From Actinomadura rubteroloni (GTDB taxonomy: Bacteria > Actinomycetota > Actinomycetes > Streptosporangiales > Streptosporangiaceae), in assembly GCF_002911665.1 (NCBI RefSeq), contig NZ_MTBP01000004.1, positions 372,001-436,000 of the forward strand: 64,000 bases of DNA, given 5' to 3'. The notes below the pieces were generated by a model. That model saw only the letters and a program-made list of their open reading frames with translations. It searched no databases and was not told the origin of the DNA. Position 1 is the stretch's first letter; the number at the start of each line of letters is the position of its first letter. Shown in pieces: positions 54,245-62,937 of this stretch. The position numbers and the translations under genes are program-made.

Positions 54245-56617
54245 TCAGACGCCGGAGTTCCGGCAGCGCGTCACCCAGACTGCGATCTGCGTGCGCTTTC
54301 CGAGTCCGAGCCGGGTGAGGATGCGCTGGACGTGGCCTTCGGCGGTCCGCGGCGAGATGAACAGCTTCGCGGCGATGTCCCGGTTGGTCAGGCCCTCGGC
54401 GACGAGCTGCGCGATTTCCCACTGGCGTTCCGAGAGCGGATCGTAGGAGACGGCACGGGGCGTCGCCGCGCCCGTCGTTTCGAGCCCGTAAGCGACCGCT
54501 TCGTCGTCGCTCATTCGGCCGCCCGTCGCGAACCCCGCGGCGAAACCCTCCGCCCCGAGGGAGTCTTCGGTGGCGGCGGAGAACATTTGATGCGCTCGGG
54601 CGCTGACCTGCTCCGGTTCGATGCCGAGGTCTTTCCAGCGCTCGGCGGAGGCTCCGAACAGGGTCGCCGCGCGGTGGTGCTCTCCGCGCCGCGATTCCGT
54701 CCACGCGAGCGCTTCGAGGCAGTACGCCAGATCCAGGCAGTGGAACCGCGTGGACGCGGACGCCGCGAGCGCCTCGCGCGCGGTCCGGGACGCGACGTCC
54801 ACGTCGCCCCCGGTGACCTCGACCGCAACGACCGCGAACCGGGCCATGTTGCGGAAGAGGACGTCCCCGGCGGCCTCGCTGAGCGCGGTCATGCGCCGCA
54901 GGGCCGCACGCGCGCCCGCGAGATCGCCCAGATAGGCCCGGGCGATGGCGAGCGCGAAGAGCGGATGCATCTCGCCGCGCGCCTCGCCGTGTTCGCGGAA
55001 GATGTCCACGGCCTCCTGCGCGAACACGGCCGAGCGGCGCGGATCGCGTCGATGGGCCAGGCCCCGCAGTCCGGCGATGTACCCGGTCAGCAACTCGTCC
55101 GCGCCGCCGTTCAGCGCGTCGGCCTCGTCCAGGAGTTTCAGCGCTCCGGTGAGGTCGGTCATCCAGAAGGTGAACGAAGCGTTGGTGGCGAGCGCCCACG
55201 CCCGGTCGGGATGGTCGGCGGGCGCGGCGGCCACGGCGCGGTTCAGCCAGGTCCGTCCTTCGGCGTTGAACCCCTGCATGGCCCAGAAGTCTCCGAGGCG
55301 GCGCATCATCCGCATGGCCGCTCCCGCCTCTCCCGGAGTGCCGATCGACCATTCCAGCGCGGTGCGGAGATTGGCGAGATCCCGGTAGAGCCGTGCCGCC
55401 CATTCCGACTGGGCGCGGCTGACCCACCGTTCGTCGGCGGCGGTGGCGAGTGCGGCGAACCAGTCCCGGTGCGCGCGGGCGACCCGGGCGAGGTCTCCCG
55501 ATCCGGCCAGCCGTTCCCTGCCGTATTCCTGGAGCGTCGCCAGCATGCGGTAGCGGACGCCCGGCTTCTGCCCGGCGCTCGCGAGGATCGACTTGTCCAG
55601 GAGGCCGTCGACCAGGTCGATCACCGCGCTCTCGGGCGTTCTCGCATCGGCGCATACGTGTTCGGCGGCCTCCAGGTCGAAGCCGTCCGCGAACACCGAA
55701 AGCCGCTGCCACATCAACTGCTCGGCAGGGGAGCACAGGTCGTAGCTCCATTCGACGGCCGCGCGGAGCGTCCGGTGCCGTTCCGCCGCAGAGCGCGGCC
55801 CTTTCGTCAACAGTCCGAGCCGGTTCGTGAGCCGGTCGGCGATCTGGCCCGGCGACAGCACCCGGACGCGCGCGGCGGCCAGTTCCAGCGCCAGCGGCAG
55901 CCCGTCCAGGCTCCGGCACAACCGGGCGACGTCCGCGCAATTCTCCCGCGTCACCTGAAAGGACGAGCAGACGGCCGTGGCGCGGTCGACGAACAGGCGG
56001 ACTCCGTCGTACTGCTCCAGCTCTTCGGGACGACCGCCGTCCGCAGCCGGGACCGGCAGCGGCGCGACCTGCAGAATGCGCTCGCCCACCATTCCCAGCG
56101 ACTGCCGGCTGGTCGCCAGGACGACCGCGCGACCGCACCGCTCCAGCAGCGTTCCGATGAACTCGGTGCAGTCCGGCAGTAGATGTTCGCAGTTGTCCAG
56201 CACGATGAACGTCTGCCGGTCCCGCAGGTGATGGAGCACGACGTCGCAGATCGAGCCGCCGCCCAGGTTCCGCAGCCCGAGGCTCCCGGCGACCAGATCG
56301 GGGACCCGGTCCGGATCGCTCAACTCCGCCAGGCCGACGAACACGGCGCCGTCGGCGCATCCCTGGCCGAGCTGGCCCGCCGCGCGAGCGGCCAGCCTGG
56401 ACTTGCCCACTCCGGCGGGGCCGGTCAGCGTCACCAGCCGCGCGTGGTGCAGCAGTTCCCGCAACTCGGCCTGCTCACGCCGCCGGCCCACATAACTGGT
56501 GAGTTCGGCGGGCAACTGCCCGCGCCGCCCGCCACCCGTCTCGGCGGCGCCGGGAAAGGCCGGCGGAAAGCCGGGTCGGCGGTCAGCGCGCACCTGCGGT
56601 GCGATCGGTTCGGACAC
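54245..56617 (-). CDS. STAND-ATPase LuxR-family regulator (1)
   Basis: 790 residues from the GTG at 56617, which follows GGAGG (an upstream ATG at 56674 adds non-conserved sequence). NB-ARC-like ATPase: Walker A LTGPAGVGKSRLAARAA near residue 67, FIVLDNCEHLLPD (Walker B), LATSRQSLGMVGE (sensor region) and LPLALELAAARVRVLSP. A central helical TPR-like region covers about 370-710. The C-terminal LuxR HTH reads LSERQWEIAQLVAEGLTNRDIAAKLFISPRTAEGHVQRIL. A close paralogue lies at 59200. Such proteins are large signal-responsive activators; the inducer is unknown. It is divergent from the secreted hydrolase at 56969. Confidence 0.9.
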   Translation of the reverse strand: MSEPIAPQVRADRRPGFPPAFPGAAETGGGRRGQLPAELTSYVGRRREQAELRELLHHARLVTLTGPAGVGKSRLAARAAGQLGQGCADGAVFVGLAELSDPDRVPDLVAGSLGLRNLGGGSICDVVLHHLRDRQTFIVLDNCEHLLPDCTEFIGTLLERCGRAVVLATSRQSLGMVGERILQVAPLPVPAADGGRPEELEQYDGVRLFVDRATAVCSSFQVTRENCADVARLCRSLDGLPLALELAAARVRVLSPGQIADRLTNRLGLLTKGPRSAAERHRTLRAAVEWSYDLCSPAEQLMWQRLSVFADGFDLEAAEHVCADARTPESAVIDLVDGLLDKSILASAGQKPGVRYRMLATLQEYGRERLAGSGDLARVARAHRDWFAALATAADERWVSRAQSEWAARLYRDLANLRTALEWSIGTPGEAGAAMRMMRRLGDFWAMQGFNAEGRTWLNRAVAAAPADHPDRAWALATNASFTFWMTDLTGALKLLDEADALNGGADELLTGYIAGLRGLAHRRDPRRSAVFAQEAVDIFREHGEARGEMHPLFALAIARAYLGDLAGARAALRRMTALSEAAGDVLFRNMARFAVVAVEVTGGDVDVASRTAREALAASASTRFHCLDLAYCLEALAWTESRRGEHHRAATLFGASAERWKDLGIEPEQVSARAHQMFSAATEDSLGAEGFAAGFATGGRMSDDEAVAYGLETTGAATPRAVSYDPLSERQWEIAQLVAEGLTNRDIAAKLFISPRTAEGHVQRILTRLGLGKRTQIAVWVTRCRNSGV

Positions 56618-56968
56618 GGGAGCCTCCGAAAAGCACGGGGTGGGAGGAAGGCGTCGACCGGTGAGATGGAGCACGGATGAGGGGGATCGATCGTAACTGT
56701 GGACGACGGCGATGAGCGATGGGTTATCGAACCGTCACCAATCACCACGATGCGACGGTGATTCGGTGGCCGGACGGTCCGGCATGGCGAGGACGCGTCG
56801 GGCGCCTGGGCGTGACACCCGACCGTGCCCCCGCCGACCACGCCCTTCGGCCCGGACGCGTAGGCGGACAGGTAGTTCTACGGATGGCAGCGCATCGGCC
56901 GCTCGGCGGAAACTCCATGCCAAGCGGCGGGCACCGAGGACCCGCCGCGACCCCAGGAGGAAATCCGC
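56618..56968. other. 351-bp divergent promoter region
   Basis: Lies between the first STAND-LuxR gene and the second PET-hydrolase-like gene. An inverted repeat AATCACC (56740-56746)/GGTGATT (56757-56763), extended by ACC/GGT, is the best operator candidate. AGGAGG at 56958-56963 is the ribosome site of the hydrolase. No ORF here looks coding. Confidence 0.45.
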
Positions 56969-57850
56969 ATGAAGACGTGGCTGGAGCCCCGTACGAGACG
57001 CGCCGCTCGCGCAACGACCGCGGCGGTGGCCGCGCTCGCGACCGCCGGACTGTTCTCGACCGCCGTCGCCACCGCCCCCGCGACGGCCGCAGCCGGACCC
57101 GACCCGACACTGGACAACGTCAAGACCCTGACCGGGCCCTACCAGACGTCGACCGCCACCGTCCGGAACACCGGCCAGTTCGGTGCGGCCACCATCTACT
57201 ACCCGACCTCCACCACCGACGGGCCCTACCCCGGCGTGATCCTCGCGCCCGGCCTCACCAGTTCCCAGTCGGTCCTGTCCTGGTACGGCAAGACGCTGGC
57301 GTCGCAGGGGTTCGTCGCGATGACGGTCAACTTCACCAGCACCATGCTGTACCCGGCGCAGCGGCAGCCGCAGATCGACAGGGCGCTGACCTACCTCACC
57401 CAGAGCAGCACGGTGAAGAGCCGGGTCGACGCCAATTCCGTCGGCGTCCTGGGGCACTCCTTCGGCGGCGGCGGGTCACTCCTCGAGGAGTTCTCCAAGC
57501 CGTCCCTCAAGGCGGCGATCCTGCTCGACCCCGTCAACATGCCCGCGGTGTCCTCCGCGCAGCTCGGCAAGGTGACGACGCCGACGATGATCCTGACCGG
57601 GCAGAACGACACCCTCAGCTCCGAGTCCCCGACCGTCTACAACGGGATTCCCGCCTCCACCCCCAAGCAGTTGCTCTACATCGCGGGCGGCAACCACGGG
57701 ACGGTGCTCACCGCCAGCACGAACATCGCCCGCTACGTCGTCCCCTGGCTGAAGGTGTACCTGAGCGGCGACTCGCGCTACGCGCAGTTCGTGTGCCCGG
57801 TCTCGGCCGACTCCTTCCTCTCCTCCCATCAGGAGAACTGCGCGCAGTGA
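56969..57850 (+). CDS. Secreted polyester-hydrolase/cutinase-like alpha/beta hydrolase (2)
   Basis: 293 residues with a signal peptide (N-terminal Arg cluster RTRRAARA, hydrophobic core AAVAALATAGLF, cleavage near ATAAAGP). Nucleophile Ser164 in GHSFGGGG, Asp214 in TGQNDTLS, His243 in GGNHGTV, and C-terminal Cys276/Cys291 in QFVCPVSAD...ENC, in the same order as LCC-type cutinases and the homologue at 18581-19480. Differences: Phe165 replaces the conserved Met after the nucleophile, the clamp region is APGLTSSQ (Leu for Tyr/Phe), and the Trp of PWH is replaced (LLDPVNMPA). It is probably an extracellular esterase with changed specificity. Confidence 0.83.
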   Translation: MKTWLEPRTRRAARATTAAVAALATAGLFSTAVATAPATAAAGPDPTLDNVKTLTGPYQTSTATVRNTGQFGAATIYYPTSTTDGPYPGVILAPGLTSSQSVLSWYGKTLASQGFVAMTVNFTSTMLYPAQRQPQIDRALTYLTQSSTVKSRVDANSVGVLGHSFGGGGSLLEEFSKPSLKAAILLDPVNMPAVSSAQLGKVTTPTMILTGQNDTLSSESPTVYNGIPASTPKQLLYIAGGNHGTVLTASTNIARYVVPWLKVYLSGDSRYAQFVCPVSADSFLSSHQENCAQ

Positions 57851-57864
57851 CCGATCGGTCCGGC

Positions 57865-57895
57865 GAGCCCCGGCGCCGTACGGGCGCCGGGGCTC
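57865..57895 (+). terminator. Terminator after hydrolase 2
   Basis: GAGCCCCGGCGCC (57865-57877) pairs perfectly with 57883-57895 around GTACG, 15 bp after the stop. Confidence 0.8.
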
Positions 57896-57981
57896 AGGCG
57901 CGTAGTTTCGCGGATGGCGCGAACCGGGCCTCCCGACGGATCCTTTCTCCCAGGCATCAAGAGAGCGACGAGGAGGCTACG

Positions 57982-59148
57982 GTGAGTAGTACGCCACAGG
58001 GCACCGTATTCGAAAGGACGCTCCGTTCCTGCGTTCCCGAGGTGGCGGCGGAGGTGACGGTCAGGATCCGGCGCGAATTCCCGGCACTCGGCGGAGCGGG
58101 ACACCTCGACGCCTTCGTGGAGGAGTTCATCGGCCACTTCGTCGCGCTGCTCGGCGAGCCCGGAACGTCACCGGAGGAGATCGTGCGGCGGGCCCGCGCG
58201 GCCGGCGCGCACGAGGCGGCGGCCGACCGCCGGCCCGACGTCCTGCCCGCGGCGGTGCGGCTGGGAGCCGGGATCGCGATCGCGCGGCTCGCCGAGCACG
58301 CCGAACGGCTGGGAGTCGGCGTCGAGCCGAGCACCGTCGGACGCTTCGCCCAGACGGCGTTCGCCGCCACCGACCGCATCGCCGAGGCGGTCGTCGCGGG
58401 CCATGTCCGGGGCGACGGGTCGCCGCTCGACCAGCCGGAACGGCGGCGCCAGAGGCTGCTCGACCTCCTGCTCGGCGCCCGTCCGACGGCCGCCGAGATC
58501 CGGGAGGCCGCGCGGCGGGCCGAGTGGCGCGTGCCCCGGCGCCTCGCGGTGATCGTGTTCCGGCAGGAGGACTCGGTGGCGCCGGTGTTCCCGTCCGACG
58601 CGCTGCGCGGCCTGCACCGCGACCCTCCGTGCGCCGTCGTCCCCGACCCCGACGGCCCCGGCCGGCGCGGCCGCCTGGAGGCGGCCCTGCGCGGCCGGAC
58701 GGCGGTCATCGGCCCGACGGTCGCGGCGGCGAACGCGGCGACCTCCCTGCGCTGGGCGGACCGGACGCTGGACCTGGCCCGGCAGGGACGCGTTCCGCAC
58801 CCCGACGGACGGCCGATCCGGGCGTCGGACCATCTCACCTCGTTGCTGACGGCGTCCGGCGCCGATCTGGTGGACCTCGTCGCGGCCGACCGGCTCGCCC
58901 CGCTGACGCGCGTCCGGTCCACGCTGCGGCATGAGCTGGAAGTGACCCTCCTGGCGCTGTTCGAATGCCATTTCCGGGCCGTCACGGTCGCCGAGATGCT
59001 GCAGGTGCACCCGCAGACGGTCCGTTACCGGCTCCGCAAACTCGAAGCGCTCTTCGGCGACGATCTGCACGATCCGCGCAGGCAACTGGAAATGCATCTC
59101 CTGCTGCACGCCCGGCGGAGAAACCGAATGCTCGGGGAATTCGGCTGA
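57982..59148 (+). CDS. PucR-type HTH regulator
   Basis: 388 residues from the GTG at 57982, 6 nt after GAGGAGG. The N-terminal half is helical (RHTH-like: VTVRIRREFPALGG, GHLDAFVEEFIGHFVALLGEPG, ending in ATDRIAEAVVAGH). A central GGDEF-like/CdaR region follows, then a C-terminal PucR HTH: LRHELEVTLLALFECHFRAVTVAEMLQVHPQTVRYRLRKLEALFGDDLHDP. Such proteins activate catabolic or secondary genes. It lies between the secreted hydrolase and the second STAND-LuxR gene, all on one strand. Confidence 0.87.
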   Translation: MSSTPQGTVFERTLRSCVPEVAAEVTVRIRREFPALGGAGHLDAFVEEFIGHFVALLGEPGTSPEEIVRRARAAGAHEAAADRRPDVLPAAVRLGAGIAIARLAEHAERLGVGVEPSTVGRFAQTAFAATDRIAEAVVAGHVRGDGSPLDQPERRRQRLLDLLLGARPTAAEIREAARRAEWRVPRRLAVIVFRQEDSVAPVFPSDALRGLHRDPPCAVVPDPDGPGRRGRLEAALRGRTAVIGPTVAAANAATSLRWADRTLDLARQGRVPHPDGRPIRASDHLTSLLTASGADLVDLVAADRLAPLTRVRSTLRHELEVTLLALFECHFRAVTVAEMLQVHPQTVRYRLRKLEALFGDDLHDPRRQLEMHLLLHARRRNRMLGEFG

Positions 59149-59199
59149 CCCGATGAATTCGTGGCGCGGTCGACCGCGATCGGCTACGGTGATGGCCTC

Positions 59200-61605
59200 A
59201 TGGACCCGCCGCGCACCGCCGACGCCTGCATCGGCCGCCGGCACGAGGCCGCGCAGGTGCGCGCCCTCCTCGGCCGGGGGCGGCTGGTGACGCTGACCGG
59301 TCCGGGCGGCGTGGGCAAGACCCGGCTCGCCGCGCTGGCGGCGGCGCGGACGGGACCCGCGTTCGCCGGCGGGGTCGTCTTCGTCGATCTCACCGAACTG
59401 CGCGACGGCGCCCTGCTGCCCGATCTCGTGGCCGCCCGGCTCGGCCTGCGCGACAGGTCGGGCCGGTCCGTCCTGCGGCTCGTGGTGAACCGGCTGGCCG
59501 AGCGTCCCCACCTGCTGGTCCTGGACAACTGCGAGCACGTGGTTGACGCTGCCGGCGCGTTCGCGTCCTCCGTCCTCGCCGGGTGTCCGCGCACGGCGCT
59601 GCTCGGGACGAGCAGGCAGTCGCTCGGCGTCGCGGGAGAACAACTGTTCCAGGTGCTCCCCTTCGAGGTGCCGCCCGTCGCGTCCTCGCCCGGGGACCTG
59701 GCCCGGTCCGACGCCGTGCGCCTGCTGGTGGAGCGCGCTTCGGCGGTCCGTCCCGGTTTCGCCCTCACCCCGGAGAACAGCGCGGCGATCGGCCGGATCT
59801 GCCGGCGCCTGGACGGACTGCCGCTGGCGATCGAACTCGCGGCGGCGAGCCTGCGGTCGCTGTCGCCCCGGCAACTCGCCGACCGGCTCGCCCGGTTGCC
59901 GCTGCCCACCGACGATTCCCGGTTGCGCACGGCCGTCGACTGGAGTTATTCGCTGTGCTCGCCGGTGGAGCGGGCGGTGTGGCGGCGGGCGTCGGTCTTC
60001 GCCGGCTCGTTCGACCTGCCCGCCGCCGAGCAGGTCTGCGCGGGACCGGGCGTGGCGCGCGAGGAACTGCTGGACGCCCTGGACGGCCTGCTCGACAAGT
60101 CCGTCCTGCTCGGCGAGGAGCACGGGGACGTCGTCCGCTACCGCATGCTGGAGACGATCCGCCGGCGCGGCCGTGAGCTTCTGGACGACGCGGGCGAGCG
60201 CACACCGGTGTCGCGCGGGCACCGGGACTGGATCGACGGCCTGACCGCGAAGGCCGACGCGCGCTGGGCCGGCCCCGGGCAGCCGGCCTTGATCGCCACG
60301 CTCGACTCGGCGCGGGCCGATCTGCGCGGTGCGCTGGAATGGTCGCTGACCGAACCGGGCGAGGCGGGCGCCGTCCTGCGCATCGCCTCCCGCCTGGACG
60401 AGTACTGGGCGTTCTCCGGCCGCAGCGCGGAGTGCCGCCGGTGGCTCGACCGGGCGCTCGACGCGACGCCGTCCGATCACCCGGACCGTCCCCGGGCCCT
60501 GGCGTTCTGCGCGCTCCACGCGGCCTGGACCGCCGACCTGAACGCCGCCGCCGCCCGGCTCGCCGAGGCCGAGCGGCTGACCGTCGGCACGGACGAAGCG
60601 CTCTTGGGCTACGTCCGCGCCCACGCCGCCCATGTCGGATCGGACGAGCGCGCGGCCAGCCTCGCCGCCGGAGCGGCGGCGGCGTTCCGTGCGCGCGGCG
60701 ACGTCCGGCGGGAACTGCATCCGCTCTGGATCCTCGGGATGTGCGGTGACGATGCCGCTCTGCGCCGCATGCTCGGACTCTGCGAGTCCCTCGGCGAGAC
60801 GCGGTACCGCGCGATGGCCCGGCTCGGGCTCGCCCGCCTCGAAGTCGAGCACGGCGACGCGGCCGTCGCCGAGGATCTGGCCCGTGCGGCGCTGCGCGAC
60901 CATCTGACGCTCGGCGCGGGGGCCGGCACCGCGTCCGTGCTCGACGTCCTCGCCTGGATCGCCGACCGAACGGGCGACCATGTCCGCGCCGCGACCCTGT
61001 TCGGCACGGCGGATGCCCCGGGGCGGGCGATCGAACCGGCGCCCGAGGTCGCGGGGTCCGGCCCGCGCCGCGTCCACCGGGCGAGCACCCTGGCCGCGCT
61101 CGGGCCGGACCGCTTCGACCAGGCGTTCGCCGCCGGGCGCGGTATGTCCCCGGAGGCGGCGGCCCGGTTCGCGCTCGGCGCGGACGGCCCCGCCGCCGAC
61201 GCCCGGCCGGGGTCGCTGACCCGGCGCCAGTGGCAGGTCGCGGGGATGGTCGCCGAAGGGCTGTCCAACCGGGACATCGCAGCCCATCTGGTGATCTCTC
61301 AGCGGACCGCCGACACCCATGTCCATAACATCCTCGACAAACTCGGCTTCCGTACGCGCGCCCAGATCGCCGCGTGGTTCGCGGAGCAGTCCCTATCCCT
61401 TTCGCAACTCGGCCCACAGGACGCAGCGGTGCTCGCCGGAGAAGTCGGCGACCTTTCCGGGTTCGGGGGACGTGTAGGAGATCATGCGCGGAGCAGCGCC
61501 GGAGAAGGCGGGCCAAGCCCGTCCGGCGGGACGGGCGAACTTCGCGAAATCGGTCCAGTGTCGGCGCATCGTGGCGGCCAGCGTCCGCTGATCCGGGGAC
61601 AATGA
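59200..61605 (+). CDS. STAND-ATPase LuxR-family regulator (2)
   Basis: 801 residues from the ATG at 59200; a GTG at 59161 would add 13 residues. Same layout as the gene at 54245: Walker A LTGPGGVGKTRLAALAA, LLVLDNCEHVVDA, GTSRQSLGVAGEQLFQVLP, TPR-like centre, then LuxR HTH LTRRQWQVAGMVAEGLSNRDIAAHLVISQRTADTHVHNILDKLGF. Beyond the HTH it carries about 70 extra Gly/Pro/Ser-rich residues. This tail is encoded entirely opposite the 3' end of the esterase gene (213-nt antisense overlap) and may be a recent read-through extension. Confidence 0.88.
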   Translation: MDPPRTADACIGRRHEAAQVRALLGRGRLVTLTGPGGVGKTRLAALAAARTGPAFAGGVVFVDLTELRDGALLPDLVAARLGLRDRSGRSVLRLVVNRLAERPHLLVLDNCEHVVDAAGAFASSVLAGCPRTALLGTSRQSLGVAGEQLFQVLPFEVPPVASSPGDLARSDAVRLLVERASAVRPGFALTPENSAAIGRICRRLDGLPLAIELAAASLRSLSPRQLADRLARLPLPTDDSRLRTAVDWSYSLCSPVERAVWRRASVFAGSFDLPAAEQVCAGPGVAREELLDALDGLLDKSVLLGEEHGDVVRYRMLETIRRRGRELLDDAGERTPVSRGHRDWIDGLTAKADARWAGPGQPALIATLDSARADLRGALEWSLTEPGEAGAVLRIASRLDEYWAFSGRSAECRRWLDRALDATPSDHPDRPRALAFCALHAAWTADLNAAAARLAEAERLTVGTDEALLGYVRAHAAHVGSDERAASLAAGAAAAFRARGDVRRELHPLWILGMCGDDAALRRMLGLCESLGETRYRAMARLGLARLEVEHGDAAVAEDLARAALRDHLTLGAGAGTASVLDVLAWIADRTGDHVRAATLFGTADAPGRAIEPAPEVAGSGPRRVHRASTLAALGPDRFDQAFAAGRGMSPEAAARFALGADGPAADARPGSLTRRQWQVAGMVAEGLSNRDIAAHLVISQRTADTHVHNILDKLGFRTRAQIAAWFAEQSLSLSQLGPQDAAVLAGEVGDLSGFGGRVGDHARSSAGEGGPSPSGGTGELREIGPVSAHRGGQRPLIRGQ

Positions 61606-62937
61606 GGCCGGGTACACGGCGTTGCCCACCGTGAAGAGGTATTGCAGTTCCGAGGCGTGGGACGCGCCGTAGGGGAAGGTCACCGGCGGAAGGTAGAGCT
61701 GCGGCGCCTTCCGGTCGTTGAATTCGTAGGCGTAGGTCGGGACGCGTTCGGAGAGCCAGCCGTCGAGCGTGAACGCAGGGCAGGCGAAACCCGCGTCGGT
61801 GGCGACGGCGGCGAGTGCGGACGCCGGGCTTTCATAACGGTCGAGCGGATAGTTCTGTGCGACCTTCTCGGCCGCGTCCGCGGAGACGCCGGTCATCGCC
61901 TGGATTCCGGCGCGGTAGTTGTCCGGTGTCACCCGGTGTCCGGCGAGGTCGTAGCCGGTCGCGACGAAAAAGGTTGATTCGTCATGGGTCGTCCCGTTGA
62001 TGACGGGGACGCGGTTGAAGGCTCCGGTGCGGAACGCGTCGTCCAGCGATCGGGGCAGGACGGCCCCGTCGGTCTGCAGGAAGGTGACCGGCCGCTGCCG
62101 CGCCAGCAGCGCCGAGGGCGGGAGGGCGCGCAGGCAGGAGGCCGTCTGGTCCGCGCAGCCCGCCGCGGCGGCGAGGGCCTGGCCGTCGGTCTCGGCGTCC
62201 GCGCGCGACTGGAGGTGCAGGTCGTAGGCGCCGCTCTGGCTGATCGCGGCGGTGAACAGCCCGGCGGATCCCGGCGCGGCGAGGTGGGCCAGCACGCTGT
62301 CGCCGCCCGCCGACTCGCCGAAGACGGTGACGCGGCCCGCCTGCCCGCCGAACCGTCCGATGTTGCTCCGGACCCAGCGCAGCGCGGCCTGCTGGTCCAT
62401 GAGGCCGTAGTTGCCGGTGGAGCCGTCGGCGGCGGCGAGCGCCGGATGGGCGAGGAAGCCCAGGGCGCCGAGCCGGTAGTTGAGCGTCACGACGATCGTG
62501 CCCTGCTCGACCATCGCGGCCGGGTCGTATTGTGAGCCCGCGCCGGACACGAACGCGCCGCCGTGGAGGTAGACCATCACCGGATAGCGCCGTCCGTTCC
62601 GGGACGCGCCTTTCGGCGTATAGACATTGAGGTAGAGGCAGTCTTCCGAGACGGGCGCGGTCGTGTTCTGGACGCAACTCGGAGAGAAACTCGTGGCGTC
62701 GCGAACCCCGCGCCATCGTGCCACCGGCCGCGGCGGTTTCCAGCGCAGATTCTTGACTGGGGGTGCGGCGTACGGAACGCCGAGGAACTGGTCGGTCGCC
62801 GCGGTCGCCTTTCCGCGGAGCGCGCCCTTGTCGGTGCGCACGGTCGGCGGGCCGGCGGTCCCGGCCGCGACGGGGCTCTGCGCGAGGCCCGCGAGGCCCG
62901 CCCCGGCGAGCACGGCGCTCAGTGCGACTCGTCTCAT
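61393..62937 (-). CDS. Secreted type B carboxylesterase
   Basis: 514 residues from the ATG at 62937, which shares a base with the upstream gene's stop (TGATG). Signal peptide MRRVALSAVLAGAGLAGLAQ. Carboxylesterase family: FLGVPYAAPPVKNLRWKPP, SEDCLYLNVYTPK, oxyanion loop VYLHGGAFVSG, nucleophile Ser in VFGESAGGDS, acid Glu in NGTTHDESTFF, His in YGASHASELQYLF. Hydrolyses carboxylic esters outside the cell. Co-transcribed with the solute-binding protein gene upstream, which suggests cleavage and import of the same compound class. Its 3' end overlaps the second STAND-LuxR gene. Confidence 0.9.
   Translation of the reverse strand: MRRVALSAVLAGAGLAGLAQSPVAAGTAGPPTVRTDKGALRGKATAATDQFLGVPYAAPPVKNLRWKPPRPVARWRGVRDATSFSPSCVQNTTAPVSEDCLYLNVYTPKGASRNGRRYPVMVYLHGGAFVSGAGSQYDPAAMVEQGTIVVTLNYRLGALGFLAHPALAAADGSTGNYGLMDQQAALRWVRSNIGRFGGQAGRVTVFGESAGGDSVLAHLAAPGSAGLFTAAISQSGAYDLHLQSRADAETDGQALAAAAGCADQTASCLRALPPSALLARQRPVTFLQTDGAVLPRSLDDAFRTGAFNRVPVINGTTHDESTFFVATGYDLAGHRVTPDNYRAGIQAMTGVSADAAEKVAQNYPLDRYESPASALAAVATDAGFACPAFTLDGWLSERVPTYAYEFNDRKAPQLYLPPVTFPYGASHASELQYLFTVGNAVYPASLSPDQRTLAATMRRHWTDFAKFARPAGRAWPAFSGAAPRMISYTSPEPGKVADFSGEHRCVLWAELRKG

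Noticed and set aside
58168..61326. 1052-codon open frame on the minus strand
   Set aside because: Antisense shadow of the PucR and STAND-LuxR genes; repetitive Arg/Gly/Pro composition without motifs.
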